Shown: positions 11,801-21,700 of the stretch, piece after piece
Layout: each line of letters begins with the position of its first letter
Numbering within the stretch: the first letter of the stretch is position 1
DNA from: Voacanga thouarsii
Taxonomy: Eukaryota > Streptophyta > Magnoliopsida > Gentianales > Apocynaceae
Direction: 5' to 3'
Assembly: GCA_026120185.1 (NCBI GenBank)
Contig: JANUWF010001101.1
Location: 5,580,001-5,644,000 of the forward strand
DNA length: 64,000 bases
Translations under genes and position numbers: made by a program
The notes under the pieces: generated by a model
Told to the model about the DNA's origin: nothing
Seen by the model: the letters and a program-made list of their open reading frames with translations, nothing else
The model's database searches: none

Positions 11801-13023
11801 ATAAAAAAAACAAAAAACCTCAAAGCAGATATAGAGACCCATAATTCATTTGAAACATGGTCAAATTTTGACTTGGTTTCTAACGCAGAAGATTTTGATG
11901 TGTTTTCTTTTCTAAGCCAACCGCTTCCGCCTAATGTCAAGTCTAACGCAGAAGATTTTGATCTATTTTCCTTTCCAAGCCAACCGCTTCCGCCTAATTT
12001 CAAGTGAGATACTTTTGAGGGCTTCCCTTTTTTTAGTGTGCTTAATAATGAAATAATAAAATTAAACTCTCTTTTGGTTTGTTGTGATGTAAATCAGTGG
12101 TAGTTCTGGACATGCTGCTTTGAATTTTCAATTTGATCTACCCATTCAAGAAACTGCTTTTGATGTTGTTCCTCTGAATGAGGATATGCTTGTGTATGAT
12201 TCTTTTTACTCCCTAATGGATTTTGAACAAAGCCAGAATATGATTCTAGGTTATCATACATTCAAACATAGATTTTGCATGGTATTACCTTTACTGATAT
12301 TATTTTTTCTTTTCTAGGAGAAATAATGAGTGGTCTTGGCAACGAATTCGGAGTGAGGACCCATGAAATGCGTAATATCGAACTTCAAGATATTATTACA
12401 GATGAAATTTCTATGGAGAATGAGAGGATTAGGAGGCAGAGAGAGGAGAAGGGCAATAGTTCCAAGACACTATCAAAAGAAACCATTTCGCAGTACTTTT
12501 ACTTGCCAATCAAGAGCGCGGCCAAAGAATTGAATATTGGCTTAACCCTTCTCAAGAACAGATGTAGGGAGTTGAGAGTTCGTCGATGGCCTCACAGGAA
12601 GTTGATAAGCTTGGAGACCTTAATCAAGAATGTTCAGGTTCTCTCTCACATACACTTGTAATTTGTTGAAATTATGAAATATTTATAAGTAAATAATGAC
12701 TGGAATGAATGTATCTCTACCGATGATATCACTTCGATTTACAGGAGCGAAATAAAGACGAAGGAGGACATAAGTTAAGAGAAGCCATTGAGATACTGGA
12801 ACGTGAGAAGAAGTTGGTGGAAGAAAGTCCTAATACGCAGTTGGAGGACCAAACACAGAAATTGAGACAAGTATGCTTCAAGGCCAAATATAATAAAAAA
12901 CTTAAGGGGATGAGAAAATCCCAAAACTCATTGCGCAGTAACGTTACAGCTAATTCTGCTGCTAGTCTAGATGCTGGCCCAAGGGAGAAGGAAGAGAAGG
13001 GGATGCCGAAGAAGAGGAACTGA
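11801..13023 (+). CDS. RKD: RKD-type RWP-RK transcription factor, captured copy
   Basis: Four exons join in frame through GT/AG introns: about 11801-12003, 12098-12249, 12318-12637 and 12745-13023. Introns of 94, 68 and 107 bases are in phases 2, 1 and 0. Exon 3 carries a complete RWP-RK DNA-binding domain (ISQYFYLPIKSAAKELN, LTLLKNRCREL, RRWPHRK, LETLIKNVQ). Exon 4 carries the RKD-type coiled region (LREAIEILEREKK, QLEDQTQKLRQVCFKAKY). RKD factors specify egg-cell identity in plants. No clear start codon is left: the in-frame ATA at 11801 may be a mutated ATG. After about 12980 the frame shifts. The displaced frame stays open to about 13250 with acidic sequence (DAEEEELKSII) that looks like the original C-terminus, so the native tail is lost at the TGA at 13021. 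Activity is uncertain, and it may be a pseudogene. Confidence 0.82.
11879..12004 (+). repeat. 63-bp in-frame tandem duplication in RKD exon 1
   Basis: Units 11879-11941 and 11942-12004 differ at a few positions. Each encodes a 21-residue acidic/aromatic unit starting SNAEDFD and ending SQPLPPN plus a Lys codon. The length keeps the frame. It doubles part of the N-terminal region, outside the DNA-binding domain. Confidence 0.92.
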
Positions 13024-13309
13024 AATCCATAATTGCTACCTATTTGTCTTCCTCTAATGCAAATATGGAAAAAGAACAACTACAAACATTCATCCTCAAT
13101 TTGTCAACTCAATTGAAAAAGAGCAACTACAACATGCATCCTCAAGTTAATGTGAACACCAGTGAGATGAATAAAGGAAATACAGGTGAACACAAGACTT
13201 ATGATCAAGAGGAGATAGATTTTTTTTTTTTTGAACTGTTAGCAGTAATATAGTATATATTAACATTCGAATGTAACATCTCAAAGATGTGATACTTATT
13301 ATTAATGGA

Positions 13310-13911
13310 AATATCCTTTTCTCTTATTATCTTTTCTGTTCCACTTCTGGTGGCCAGTATTACTCTGTGCTAAGGGAAATATCGAGTGTGTCCATGACCA
13401 TAACCACGGCCACTGCCACAACTACGACTATAACGATGGCTTCTGCTAGAGCCAACAACATTCACTTCTGGGAGTAATGTTGAGCCAGTTGGTCTAACTT
13501 CATGATTTTTCAATAAAAACTCATTATTTTTCTCTGCAATGATGAGAGCAATAATTAAATCTGTGTATACTATTTTTCTCGATATTATTGCTGCAGAACA
13601 ATATTTGAGGTATGAAAGATGGAGAATGTCTTCTCCAATATATCTTCATCAGTAACTTTTTCTCCGCATAATTTTAATTGAGATGTAAGTTGATACATCG
13701 CGGAGTCATATTCATTCACGGTTTTAAAATTTTGCAACTTCAGGTGCAATCATTTATACCGTGCAGTTGGTAATACGACCATCTTCAGGTGGTCAAATTT
13801 AAATTGTCCACAGGATATATGGATCCTTTTTTTCTCAGCATATAGATGCATTTCTGTATGACATATAATTTTTCCAACAATATCAAGGGCTACCAATTCG
13901 AGGTTAGCCAT
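13310..13911 (-). pseudogene. Copia gag, N-terminal and middle part, broken
   Basis: The minus strand starts with ATG at 13909-13911 (MANLE..ALDI). It continues with recognisable copia gag segments (HLKMVVLP, FKTVNEYDSAMYQL, EKTFSIFH, RPTGSTLLPEVN) and a Gly/His/Arg-rich region. Several stops and shifts interrupt it. Similarity fades near 13310, before the zinc knuckle, where the captured RKD segment begins. Confidence 0.75.
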
Positions 13912-13975
13912 AAAGATTAATAAATGCGCACCTGTCTTTTGGCTTTAATAATGGCGGAGACTCGTGCTGATAACG

Positions 13976-14343
13976 TGTTATAAAATTTGGATAGTGTTAG
14001 AATAAAATCTACACACTACACACTAATAAAACTCTAACTCTTTTGGCACAAGAATTTCTTCAAATTTCTCTCTTTCTTTTTCTCACAATTTTCTCATAAT
14101 TATTTCACAAAATGATGGTGTATTAAAAGTTTAGAGAATAGCTCTATTTATAGAGGTCTTAATTAGTAGAATACATCATCTTCCACTAATCTTAATTAGT
14201 GGTGTCTCCACTAAATGATGGACATCCATAAAAATTCATAATTAGTGGAGTTTCCACTAATTAGTGGAGCTTCCACTAATTCCCTAATAATTCACATAAA
14301 TCCATAATTAGTGGAGCTTCCACTAATTTAAATATTTACAACA
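13976..14343 (-). repeat. 5' LTR of the copia element (368 bp)
   Basis: Starts (minus strand) TGTTGTAAATATTT and ends ATTTTATAACA. It is followed by CGTTATCAGCACGAG, a presumed primer-binding region that does not match the common initiator-tRNA site. It contains several near-palindromes built from AATTAGTGGA and TCCACTAATT, and a TATA box that the other LTR has lost. Confidence 0.93.
14144..14153 (-). promoter_or_regulatory. TATA box in the copia 5' LTR
   Basis: The minus strand reads CTATAAATAG. Transcription from here would run right to left through gag and then antisense through the RKD exons. Confidence 0.6.
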
Positions 14344-14348
14344 ACTAC

Positions 14349-16898
14349 AAAATTTTTGGATAATTCTTGAACCTACTTTATTTTCTCTCTCTTCCAAAGC
14401 TGATATTTTTTTTGGCAATCTTACCATTATGTGATGAGAATTGGTCTCTAGTGTAGTCTTAGCATGCTAGAATGAGATACAAATATCAAGAACCTATATT
14501 CCTTTTCATGTTTGTTGTTTAGATTCAGTTTGTTTGATAAGATTTTCTTCATCTTTGACCCCCTTCCTTTTGTTGCATTCTTCAGTAGTTTAAGTCACTT
14601 CCATATCTGTATCACTTCTCATGTGTATCCATTTATTTCATGAAAATTTTGTGTTATTATCTCAAAAGTTCTTAAATGGGCTTAATTTATGCATGTAAGT
14701 TGTATAAAATTTTAGACTTTAAACTACAAATCAATAATTCAATTTTAAAATTATTATTTAAATAGTTTGTTATATATGAGATTATGAAGTACGTATCTAT
14801 AACTTTATTCCAATAAGAGAAAATTAACATCTAAAATTCAGAGTGGTAGATGACTTCAAATTGATTAGATAGTGTTGTAAAGGAGTAATTTCGCTGCATT
14901 TGATGATAACCTTGATTTGGAATATGATTCAACTTTTGTTTTGTGAAGATTTACATTAGCAAGCAATTAAAGTGGTTTCAAGGCCAGATAAAGTTGAGTG
15001 TGTTGGCCTAATGATTGAAGGTAAAAAAAGCATAGTACTCTCCCACGTAATAAAAATACACATCTTTGCAAGAAACAAAGTTTCAAAAAGTGAAATAGGT
15101 ACGCATTTGGGCTAAAAGTTTCACAGGGGTTTCATTTAAAGTGATAATTGCAATCAATTATAACTTTCTAATTAGCATTTGAGTTTAGACCTTGAACCTT
15201 CGAACTATGAGTCACAACAGTGATCATCCTCAATTATGGTTGAAGCCTAGGAATTGTAGAGAGGGCTAGGTACATAATTTCCACTCCACAAATCACTTTC
15301 TTAAAGGGCTAGCAAGTTGCATGGGATTCCCCAGAAGAGCAACTGACTGGGAAATTGTTGGTAGTTGAGCTGCATTTTCATATCATTTCAAGCCCATGGG
15401 AATGAATGGGAAGTTTAAAGGTTTGGACCCCATGATTGTTGTTTGATATTTATGGGATAACATTGTTTGTACCGACATGTTCCTCCTATAGAAGACTCTA
15501 ACGTTGTAATCAGGGAACATGTAACTTTCTTTTTCAACCGATCCCATCTTGTTTCAGTCTCTGTAATCCAAATTAACTGCATGCACTTTCAATCTTGCAT
15601 AAAGCTAATCGAACTCTAATTAGCCATTGCAGTTTTGATCAAGTGACAAAAAACTCTGCGGAGACAGTTCTATCCATCACTCAAAACCCACCAATATGGG
15701 AACTATAGTCTTACCAAATATTTGTAGTCGTGCCCATGCCCAGTCTCAGGTTATCAAAATGTAAGCTTAATGGTCGAGAACCTCCAAAGTAAAAACTCAC
15801 CAATATGCGCCTTATAATTTAGCTACATGTTGTTTATTGTGTATTTTCATGATGGGATTGTTTTAGAGTGTAAGCCTAAATATTGAGACCCTCTAATACA
15901 GAAATGATATGTCAATTTCAAGAACCCATAAAGAATCAAACTTCAATGAGGTATACCATACCATACAGAAAATCAAGGAAACAAGCACCCCAGCATATGA
16001 TTAAGTCCCTGTTCTACCATGTGAAAGGTTGATACTATTTATTAACAACGTTGACCTATTGCAAGTAGACAGAGGAGTAGGGAGATTTCTCTTGTGACGT
16101 GCTAGGCAATTATTCCGGATTTCATGCCATGCTCCCAGGTGGGATACAAGCACACCTTCTCAATCCTGCAAGTCTTGCAGTAGAATTCTCCCATAATCTG
16201 AGATATTTCAAACTCCAATATGAGACATAAAAACTTTACACCCATAACTATATCACAAGACAGAAAAGTATAGACTACCAAACCTCATTCGATTATTGTA
16301 GCAGGCAAGAGAGATTAAAAGAGCCCAGGGTTGAATTTAATCCAACCAGAATAACTTTCCGCTGACATTTAGGTTAAACAAGCATCGGCACAGCAGACCG
16401 TTCACAAAGCACATGCATCACATGGCTGGACACAGAGCAATTACAAATATAACACCGAACCAATAGGTACAAGAATTATCACAAGGGAACATAAAGGAAC
16501 AAGAAGATGAAATAAGACATCCATTCAGTATATTATGTCAACTACGATGAAAGAACTCTTTACATACAATATTAAACAATAATTCTTTTTAAAAAAAAAA
16601 AAGGTTGGTCCAACAAAAATGAGTCTAGTTCATATGCTTTGCACTCATCATGTTGCCTTCTGACCTATGAGAAAACAGATAGAACATCATTTTATGAGAG
16701 ACTTCAGACCACCAATCTCACTAGCTCAACTTGAAGTGCCCAATTCAGTGCAGCTGTGCATTGATCGATTAACAGCAGCTATAAGCAAACATCAACAAAC
16801 CTGAAACAGCACTTACGAGACCCCTCTAAAGAACACACAGCAAGTGGCTTATGACACACGAATTTCAGACCGGTTAGTAAGTACACTTATGATCTGGA
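14349..16898. other. Intergenic DNA and probable 3' UTR of the next gene
   Basis: No supported coding region. The right part, from roughly 16560, is probably the 3' untranslated region of the minus-strand gene that ends at 16899, since it is less AT-rich and directly abuts the coding end. The rest is unremarkable intergenic sequence. Confidence 0.55.
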
Positions 16899-19800
16899 CT
16901 AATCTGCATGCATATCCATGAAGGAATCACCAACATTGGCAAGGTTTGAGTCCCTATTTTGCTGCTGAGTGAAGCCAGATTCACTGGTTCTACTTCCATT
17001 TAAATTTGGCTGAACATTGTTTTGGAAATAGCCTCCTTGAGAAATATGATAATTCTGAAGGCTTCGACGAACAGGGCTCGAAAGAGCATTTGAGAAAACA
17101 TAATTTTTTGGTTGTTGATCAACAGGCTCAGATCTAAACCCTAAAGCAGACGCTGGCGCAGCTGATGAGCCTGAAGAGGCCAGGGAGCCCAAATTTGGAA
17201 AGAGCATCTGTTGCGAATGTGCAGGTGCTCTAGGAGACAATGATGGCTCATCTCCATGATAATCAAGCTCAGCCTTCCATAAAATCACCAAACACATTTT
17301 TCAGAGAAAAGTTATGCTGTTAACAAAACAAATCAAATTCTTCAATCTTAAAATAAGCTACCTCAGATAACATCCTAAGACTCTTGCACAAGATTTCAAA
17401 GTCTATAGACCCAGGGATTGCATAACTCAACACCGACGTAAATATAGCAAACAAACAAGCTCATATATCTTACAAACATACGGTGATGCTAACAGCAGCT
17501 CATGCAGTTTTCTGCAACAGTCCAATAACTTAACTTGATTTTTTCTTTCCTTGTATCTCAGCAAATGGTTTAAAAAAAAAAAAAACTAAAAACTCCTTAA
17601 AATCAGCATCACCAAACTTGTATCAGTTATCAGTGGATAAACTGCACTCGGCATTCCAATATGATTCCCAGGCATTTGTCTAAGGAAAGATTCTCCAACT
17701 AAGGGTGACACTTGCCAAGTAAACTGATTCAGTTAAATTTTTTTTTTTAATAAACAAATAAATAGCCCTTTTTTATTAATTAATTAATTTCCTTTGGTAG
17801 GATAATCAATTGCTTTTAGTAAATAAGAAGATTTACATGATATCCAATACAACAGCAGCCCATTAACACTTAAAAACTCAATGTTAAACTTGAATTTTGA
17901 ACAGTCAATATAAGTAGTACCTATTCATTAGCGTCTGAAACTGACTCAGAATTGGCAAATCTATTTTCATACAGACACAAACCCCAGGGTATACTTAAGC
18001 AAGAGACAATAATCCCTAATGCAAAAGAGCTTTTCAGAATCTCCTGAGAAAGAAAGAAAGAGAAGAGGGAGGGGGTGGAAAAGAGGGGAGGAAAAAAAAA
18101 AGGAGGATACCTGTAGGTAGTTGAGTATGTCAACTGTGGCTACTCTTGCTCCCCCTTCTTGCTGCCTTAATATCCACTGATAAAGCTTTTCCTGCGAAGA
18201 TGGGGTTAAATGATACTTAATTCAACTTCACAATAGACTTGCCAAAGAGTCCTCCACCCTAAACAATCTCATAAATTAAAGAAATCAAGGACAAACTAAG
18301 TGTGCAAAAGCCTTGAGCAGATAGGTCATACATAGAATAGAAGGCTCAACACCGATATTGAGATTCAAGAAAAACAATGCTTCAGAGCAAAGATAGGAGG
18401 TTGTGCAGTAACTAGAATTAGAGTACACTAGAGCTTAAGACTGTCATTTGGAACCAAAGAACGAATAAGATTACCTTGCTTTCTTTTATTTATTTGTTTT
18501 TTCAACTATAACCAAAATAACGAAAAAAAAACCAGCAGTTGATTTCATCATTATATGAAAATCATACCGAGCTCAGACCCTTTCATAGTGATAGCTACTT
18601 AGCATCAAGTACCATATAAAAAATCCTGCCTGTTCAAGGTTGGTGTAGGTTGGACAGAACCAATAAGCTGCACCAACCCAAGACTTTATTTGGAGCTCAT
18701 CTTGAATTCAGGATAAACCAAACACACTTCACACGTAAAAGAGTTTTCCAAACTTAAAAACTTTATCCAATACTTATATATCTGAAATGTTTTATGACTT
18801 TCTCCCCAGGACATACTTATATATCTGAAATGTTTTATGTCTTTCTCCCCATGAAATTTATCATATCCAAGAAAGATATATGAAACACAGAGATTTGCCT
18901 CATTTCACAAAAGAGAAATTTTATAATCTCAATAATATGTGGCTATATTCTTGTGGATTGCCACATGACCACTACCATGGTCCCTCCTTACCCCTCTTGC
19001 CTAAAAGAAAAAGTTACAGAGAAGTAGGACTCCCAAGAAGAAAGATGGAGAATTAGAAGTGCATTCAATTCAATACATATAATTTATTGTCATGACTTTA
19101 TGACTGAAAACATAACTGCTAGATTACATGAATGCCACCAGACAAGGCAAAATATTGCATCTATGCCATAAATATTAAATACTTCATACTCAAGATGAAG
19201 ATAAGTAGTAATTTGCTTGTCCAAATTCGATAAAAAAAAACAGCTATAGCTTAGAAATCATATTCTACAGTCTATTCAAACGAAGATGGTGCATCAATAC
19301 CACCATATGATAGACAATAAAACTTTTGCACGCCCAAAAATATCAAACACAAAACAGTCAAAAACATTTTCACAAACTGAACCATGATGATCATCCATCT
19401 AGCTTAGATATGAGAATAGAACTGTATAATCCAAGATCATCCATCATCAATCGTGCAGTTACCAGCCTGATTCCACATAGCAGAGAAAAAGCAAATACTC
19501 ATCCAATTTTCTCGTGAGGAAGTAATTGAAGTATATTGTGTGTACAATAATAATCTATGCACAGTAACATAAATTCTTAAACTAGTAATAACCCTTATGC
19601 AGCAGGAATTTTCTACAATGGCTCAAAAAGTTCTTGATTTGTTGCAACAGTAAAATCAAAACAAGGTAACGATAAGTCAACTAAAACACTCCAAAGACTT
19701 AGGGATAAATTTCCAAGGTTTAGAATTTGCTACCTAACAAACCAAATAGAGAACAAAATAAGCTGGAATGGAAAGCCTAAATACTTATTCCATCCTGCAT

Positions 19801-20774
19801 AAATAGACCGTGCACAAGCTCGCAAACACATACTTCCAATCCAATAACAAAGCACCCAGTAGAATGAACTTTCCCATTATTATTTTTATTATTATTATTA
19901 TTATTTTTTTTTTAAATCATGAGTGCTAGGGTAAAGGTATAACCTATGAGCTCCACAAGTAAACTTACAGTATATCATGAAAAAATCAATCCAAAACCGC
20001 AAAAAGCGCAGAATGCAACTGACTGAAACATCCAGAACTCCACATAATTCCAGAAATGAACAATTAAACAAATTAAATTCAATTAACTAAAAATAATTCC
20101 AGAAATGAACAATTAAACAAATTTAATTCAAGTAACTAATAGCATCACTCGACATAAGGGGGAATGCAATTCTAACTGTAGATTACAGCTTAACATTAAA
20201 ATAAATAAGCATGCATACAAACAAAATGCATACAGGTATTAAAAATAGTTTTAGCTATACTCACAGGGGGGGGGGAGAAGGAAAGAGTGCAGAATCATCC
20301 AGAACTCCAAAACCCACAAAGTGAAGGAATAAATCCAAAACCCCAAAAAGTACAGAATTCAACTGAGAGAAACATCCAGAACTTCATATAATTCCAGAGA
20401 TGAACAATTAAACAAATTAAATTCAATTAACTAAAAGCATCACTCTACATAAGGGGGAAATGCAATTCCCTCTAAAGATTACAGCTTGACATAAAAAACA
20501 AATAAACATGCATACATACAAAATGCATAAAGGTATAAAAATAAGTTTCAGCTAAGGGGGAAAAAATACAAGAAACAAAATTTCTGTATATGGGAAAACA
20601 CGTGTGAAAACATACCAGGCCGTGGCGTTCACCGGCTTGAAAGGAAAGTTTTTGGTGGTTCATGGCTTGAGTATAGAGCTGGGAAAGAGAGTTCGCGGCG
20701 CTGCAGAAGGTCGAGTACATGCTCCGATCCACCTCGTCCAAGCTAGTTGCCACCGACTTCCTCTTCTTTGCCAT
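16899..20774 (-). CDS. Conserved plant protein of unknown function, three exons, C-terminal frameshift
   Basis: Exon 1 (20774-20616) encodes MAKKRKSVATSLDEVDRSMY, SAANSLSQLYTQAMNHQKLS and ERHGL. Exon 2 (18191-18111) encodes EKLYQWILRQQ and VATVDILNYLQ. Exon 3 (17273-16899) encodes ELDYHGDEPSLSPRAP, VFSNALSSPVRRSLQNYHI and ends MDMHAD. All junctions are GT/AG in phase 0. I recognise the family as conserved across plants. It has a basic start and a helical N-terminal half, and its tail is rich in Ser, Gln and Asn. Labels attached to it in databases seem unreliable, so I assign no function. One extra T near 16901 creates the stop. Without it the frame continues for about nine codons beginning SPDH, close to the family tail I remember (SPGH...). 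Introns of about 0.84 and 2.4 kb separate the exons. Confidence 0.88.
18771..18852. repeat. 43-bp tandem duplication in intron
   Basis: TACTTATATATCTGAAATGT plus TTTATG and TTTCTCCCC occurs twice, starting at 18771 and 18814, nearly identical, within the first intron of the minus-strand gene. Confidence 0.9.
19987..20560. repeat. Intronic direct duplication, unit about 340 bp
   Basis: 19987-20276 and 20331-20560 share the same order of blocks (AATCCAAAACC, AACATCCAGAACT, GAACAATTAAACAAATTAAA, GCATCACTC..ACATAAGGGGG, CATGCATACA). Copy 1 also has an inner repeat of about 45 bases (20044-20089 and 20091-20138). The whole lies in intron 1 close to its donor. Confidence 0.85.
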
Positions 20775-20946
20775 CTCCCTTAGTTAGAATATTCTGACGA
20801 AAAATTCGATTCTCCGGCAATCGGCGGCTAGATTCCGGGAGTTTCGCGGCGGAGGTTAAAGCTTCAGATATCAAGGAAAGGCAATGGCTTACGGGAATGG
20901 AATTGAGATTTTGGGAAGAAAAGCAAACTGACAATGGGAAGGAGCG

Positions 20947-20954
20947 TTTATATA
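20947..20954 (-). promoter_or_regulatory. TATA box of the 16.9-20.8 kb gene
   Basis: The minus strand reads GCGTATATAAACGC about 175 bases upstream of the start codon, giving a leader of roughly 140 bases. The sequence becomes AT-rich intergenic just beyond it. Confidence 0.6.
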
Positions 20955-20959
20955 CGCTA

Positions 20960-21700
20960 CAACACCAAAATTTTCATGAAATAAATAAGGATAATTAATG
21001 AAATTCATTCCCAGCCTATTTTATTTATTTTGGAAAAAAAAATAAATTTTGAGGCACATACTATCACTAATAGCACATAATTTTTTTTATAGATAAATTT
21101 ACATTTAACTAGGTAAGCTGCCCGAGCTTTGTTCGGGATGAATAAATTTTTTTATATTTTAATTTTTATTTTAATATATAATTTTAATTTTTTTATTATT
21201 TTTTAATTTAAATTTTTATTAAAAAAATTAATGTAAAATTAAAATTTTAGATAAATACATTTACATTATATTTAAATATTCAACAAATATTTCTTGAGAT
21301 CTTTTTTTAAATAACTTGTCCAACAGAATATTATGTGCATTGTTTGGTGAGCAATTGATTCTTTTTCCTTAGTTAATGTAATTCATTTTTATTTTATTTT
21401 TTTGGGATCATTGTTATTGCTATTCAATGGATTTTTTTTTTCTTGAAACATTTTCTTTATTTGTTATTTATTAAATTTATTTTTATTCTCAAACTGATTT
21501 AGAAGGTGAACTATATATATGAGTATACCAGAGATTTTTTTCATTACATCATCAATAATTACATGAATCTAAACAGTTACAAATATCTTTACTGCAACAC
21601 CAGAATAATTGACTTCAATCATGTTGTACTTTTATTAAATTATTAACAATTCGTATAAGAGTTTCATTTTCATCCTTCTCTATATTAAAAAAAAAAATCA
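20960..21700. other. Intergenic, very AT-rich
   Basis: Mostly A/T runs and short repeats of TTTTTATTTTAAT type. No gene or element ends identified. Confidence 0.7.

Larger units (their letters stand above)
9161..14343 (-). mobile_element. Ty1/copia LTR retrotransposon carrying a captured RKD gene
   Basis: The element is bounded by two LTRs (9161-9494 and 13976-14343) that begin TGTTATAAAATTTGG and end TATTTACAACA on the plus strand. It is flanked by the perfect target duplication ACTAC (9156-9160 and 14344-14348). Coding remnants read on the minus strand: gag near 13.9-13.3 kb, the integrase-RT linker near 11.5 kb, RT near 10.9-10.2 kb and RNase H near 10.2-9.6 kb. A purine tract AAGGGGGAG abuts the left LTR, as a polypurine tract should. 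Protease and integrase are absent: about 11540-13310 holds a foreign plus-strand RKD gene instead. All retroelement frames are interrupted, so it is not autonomous. Confidence 0.93.

Noticed and set aside
11571..11844. Open frames with Ile-Tyr repeats
   Set aside because: They are translations of the (AT)n microsatellite. Only the downstream frame that enters RKD exon 1 is supported.
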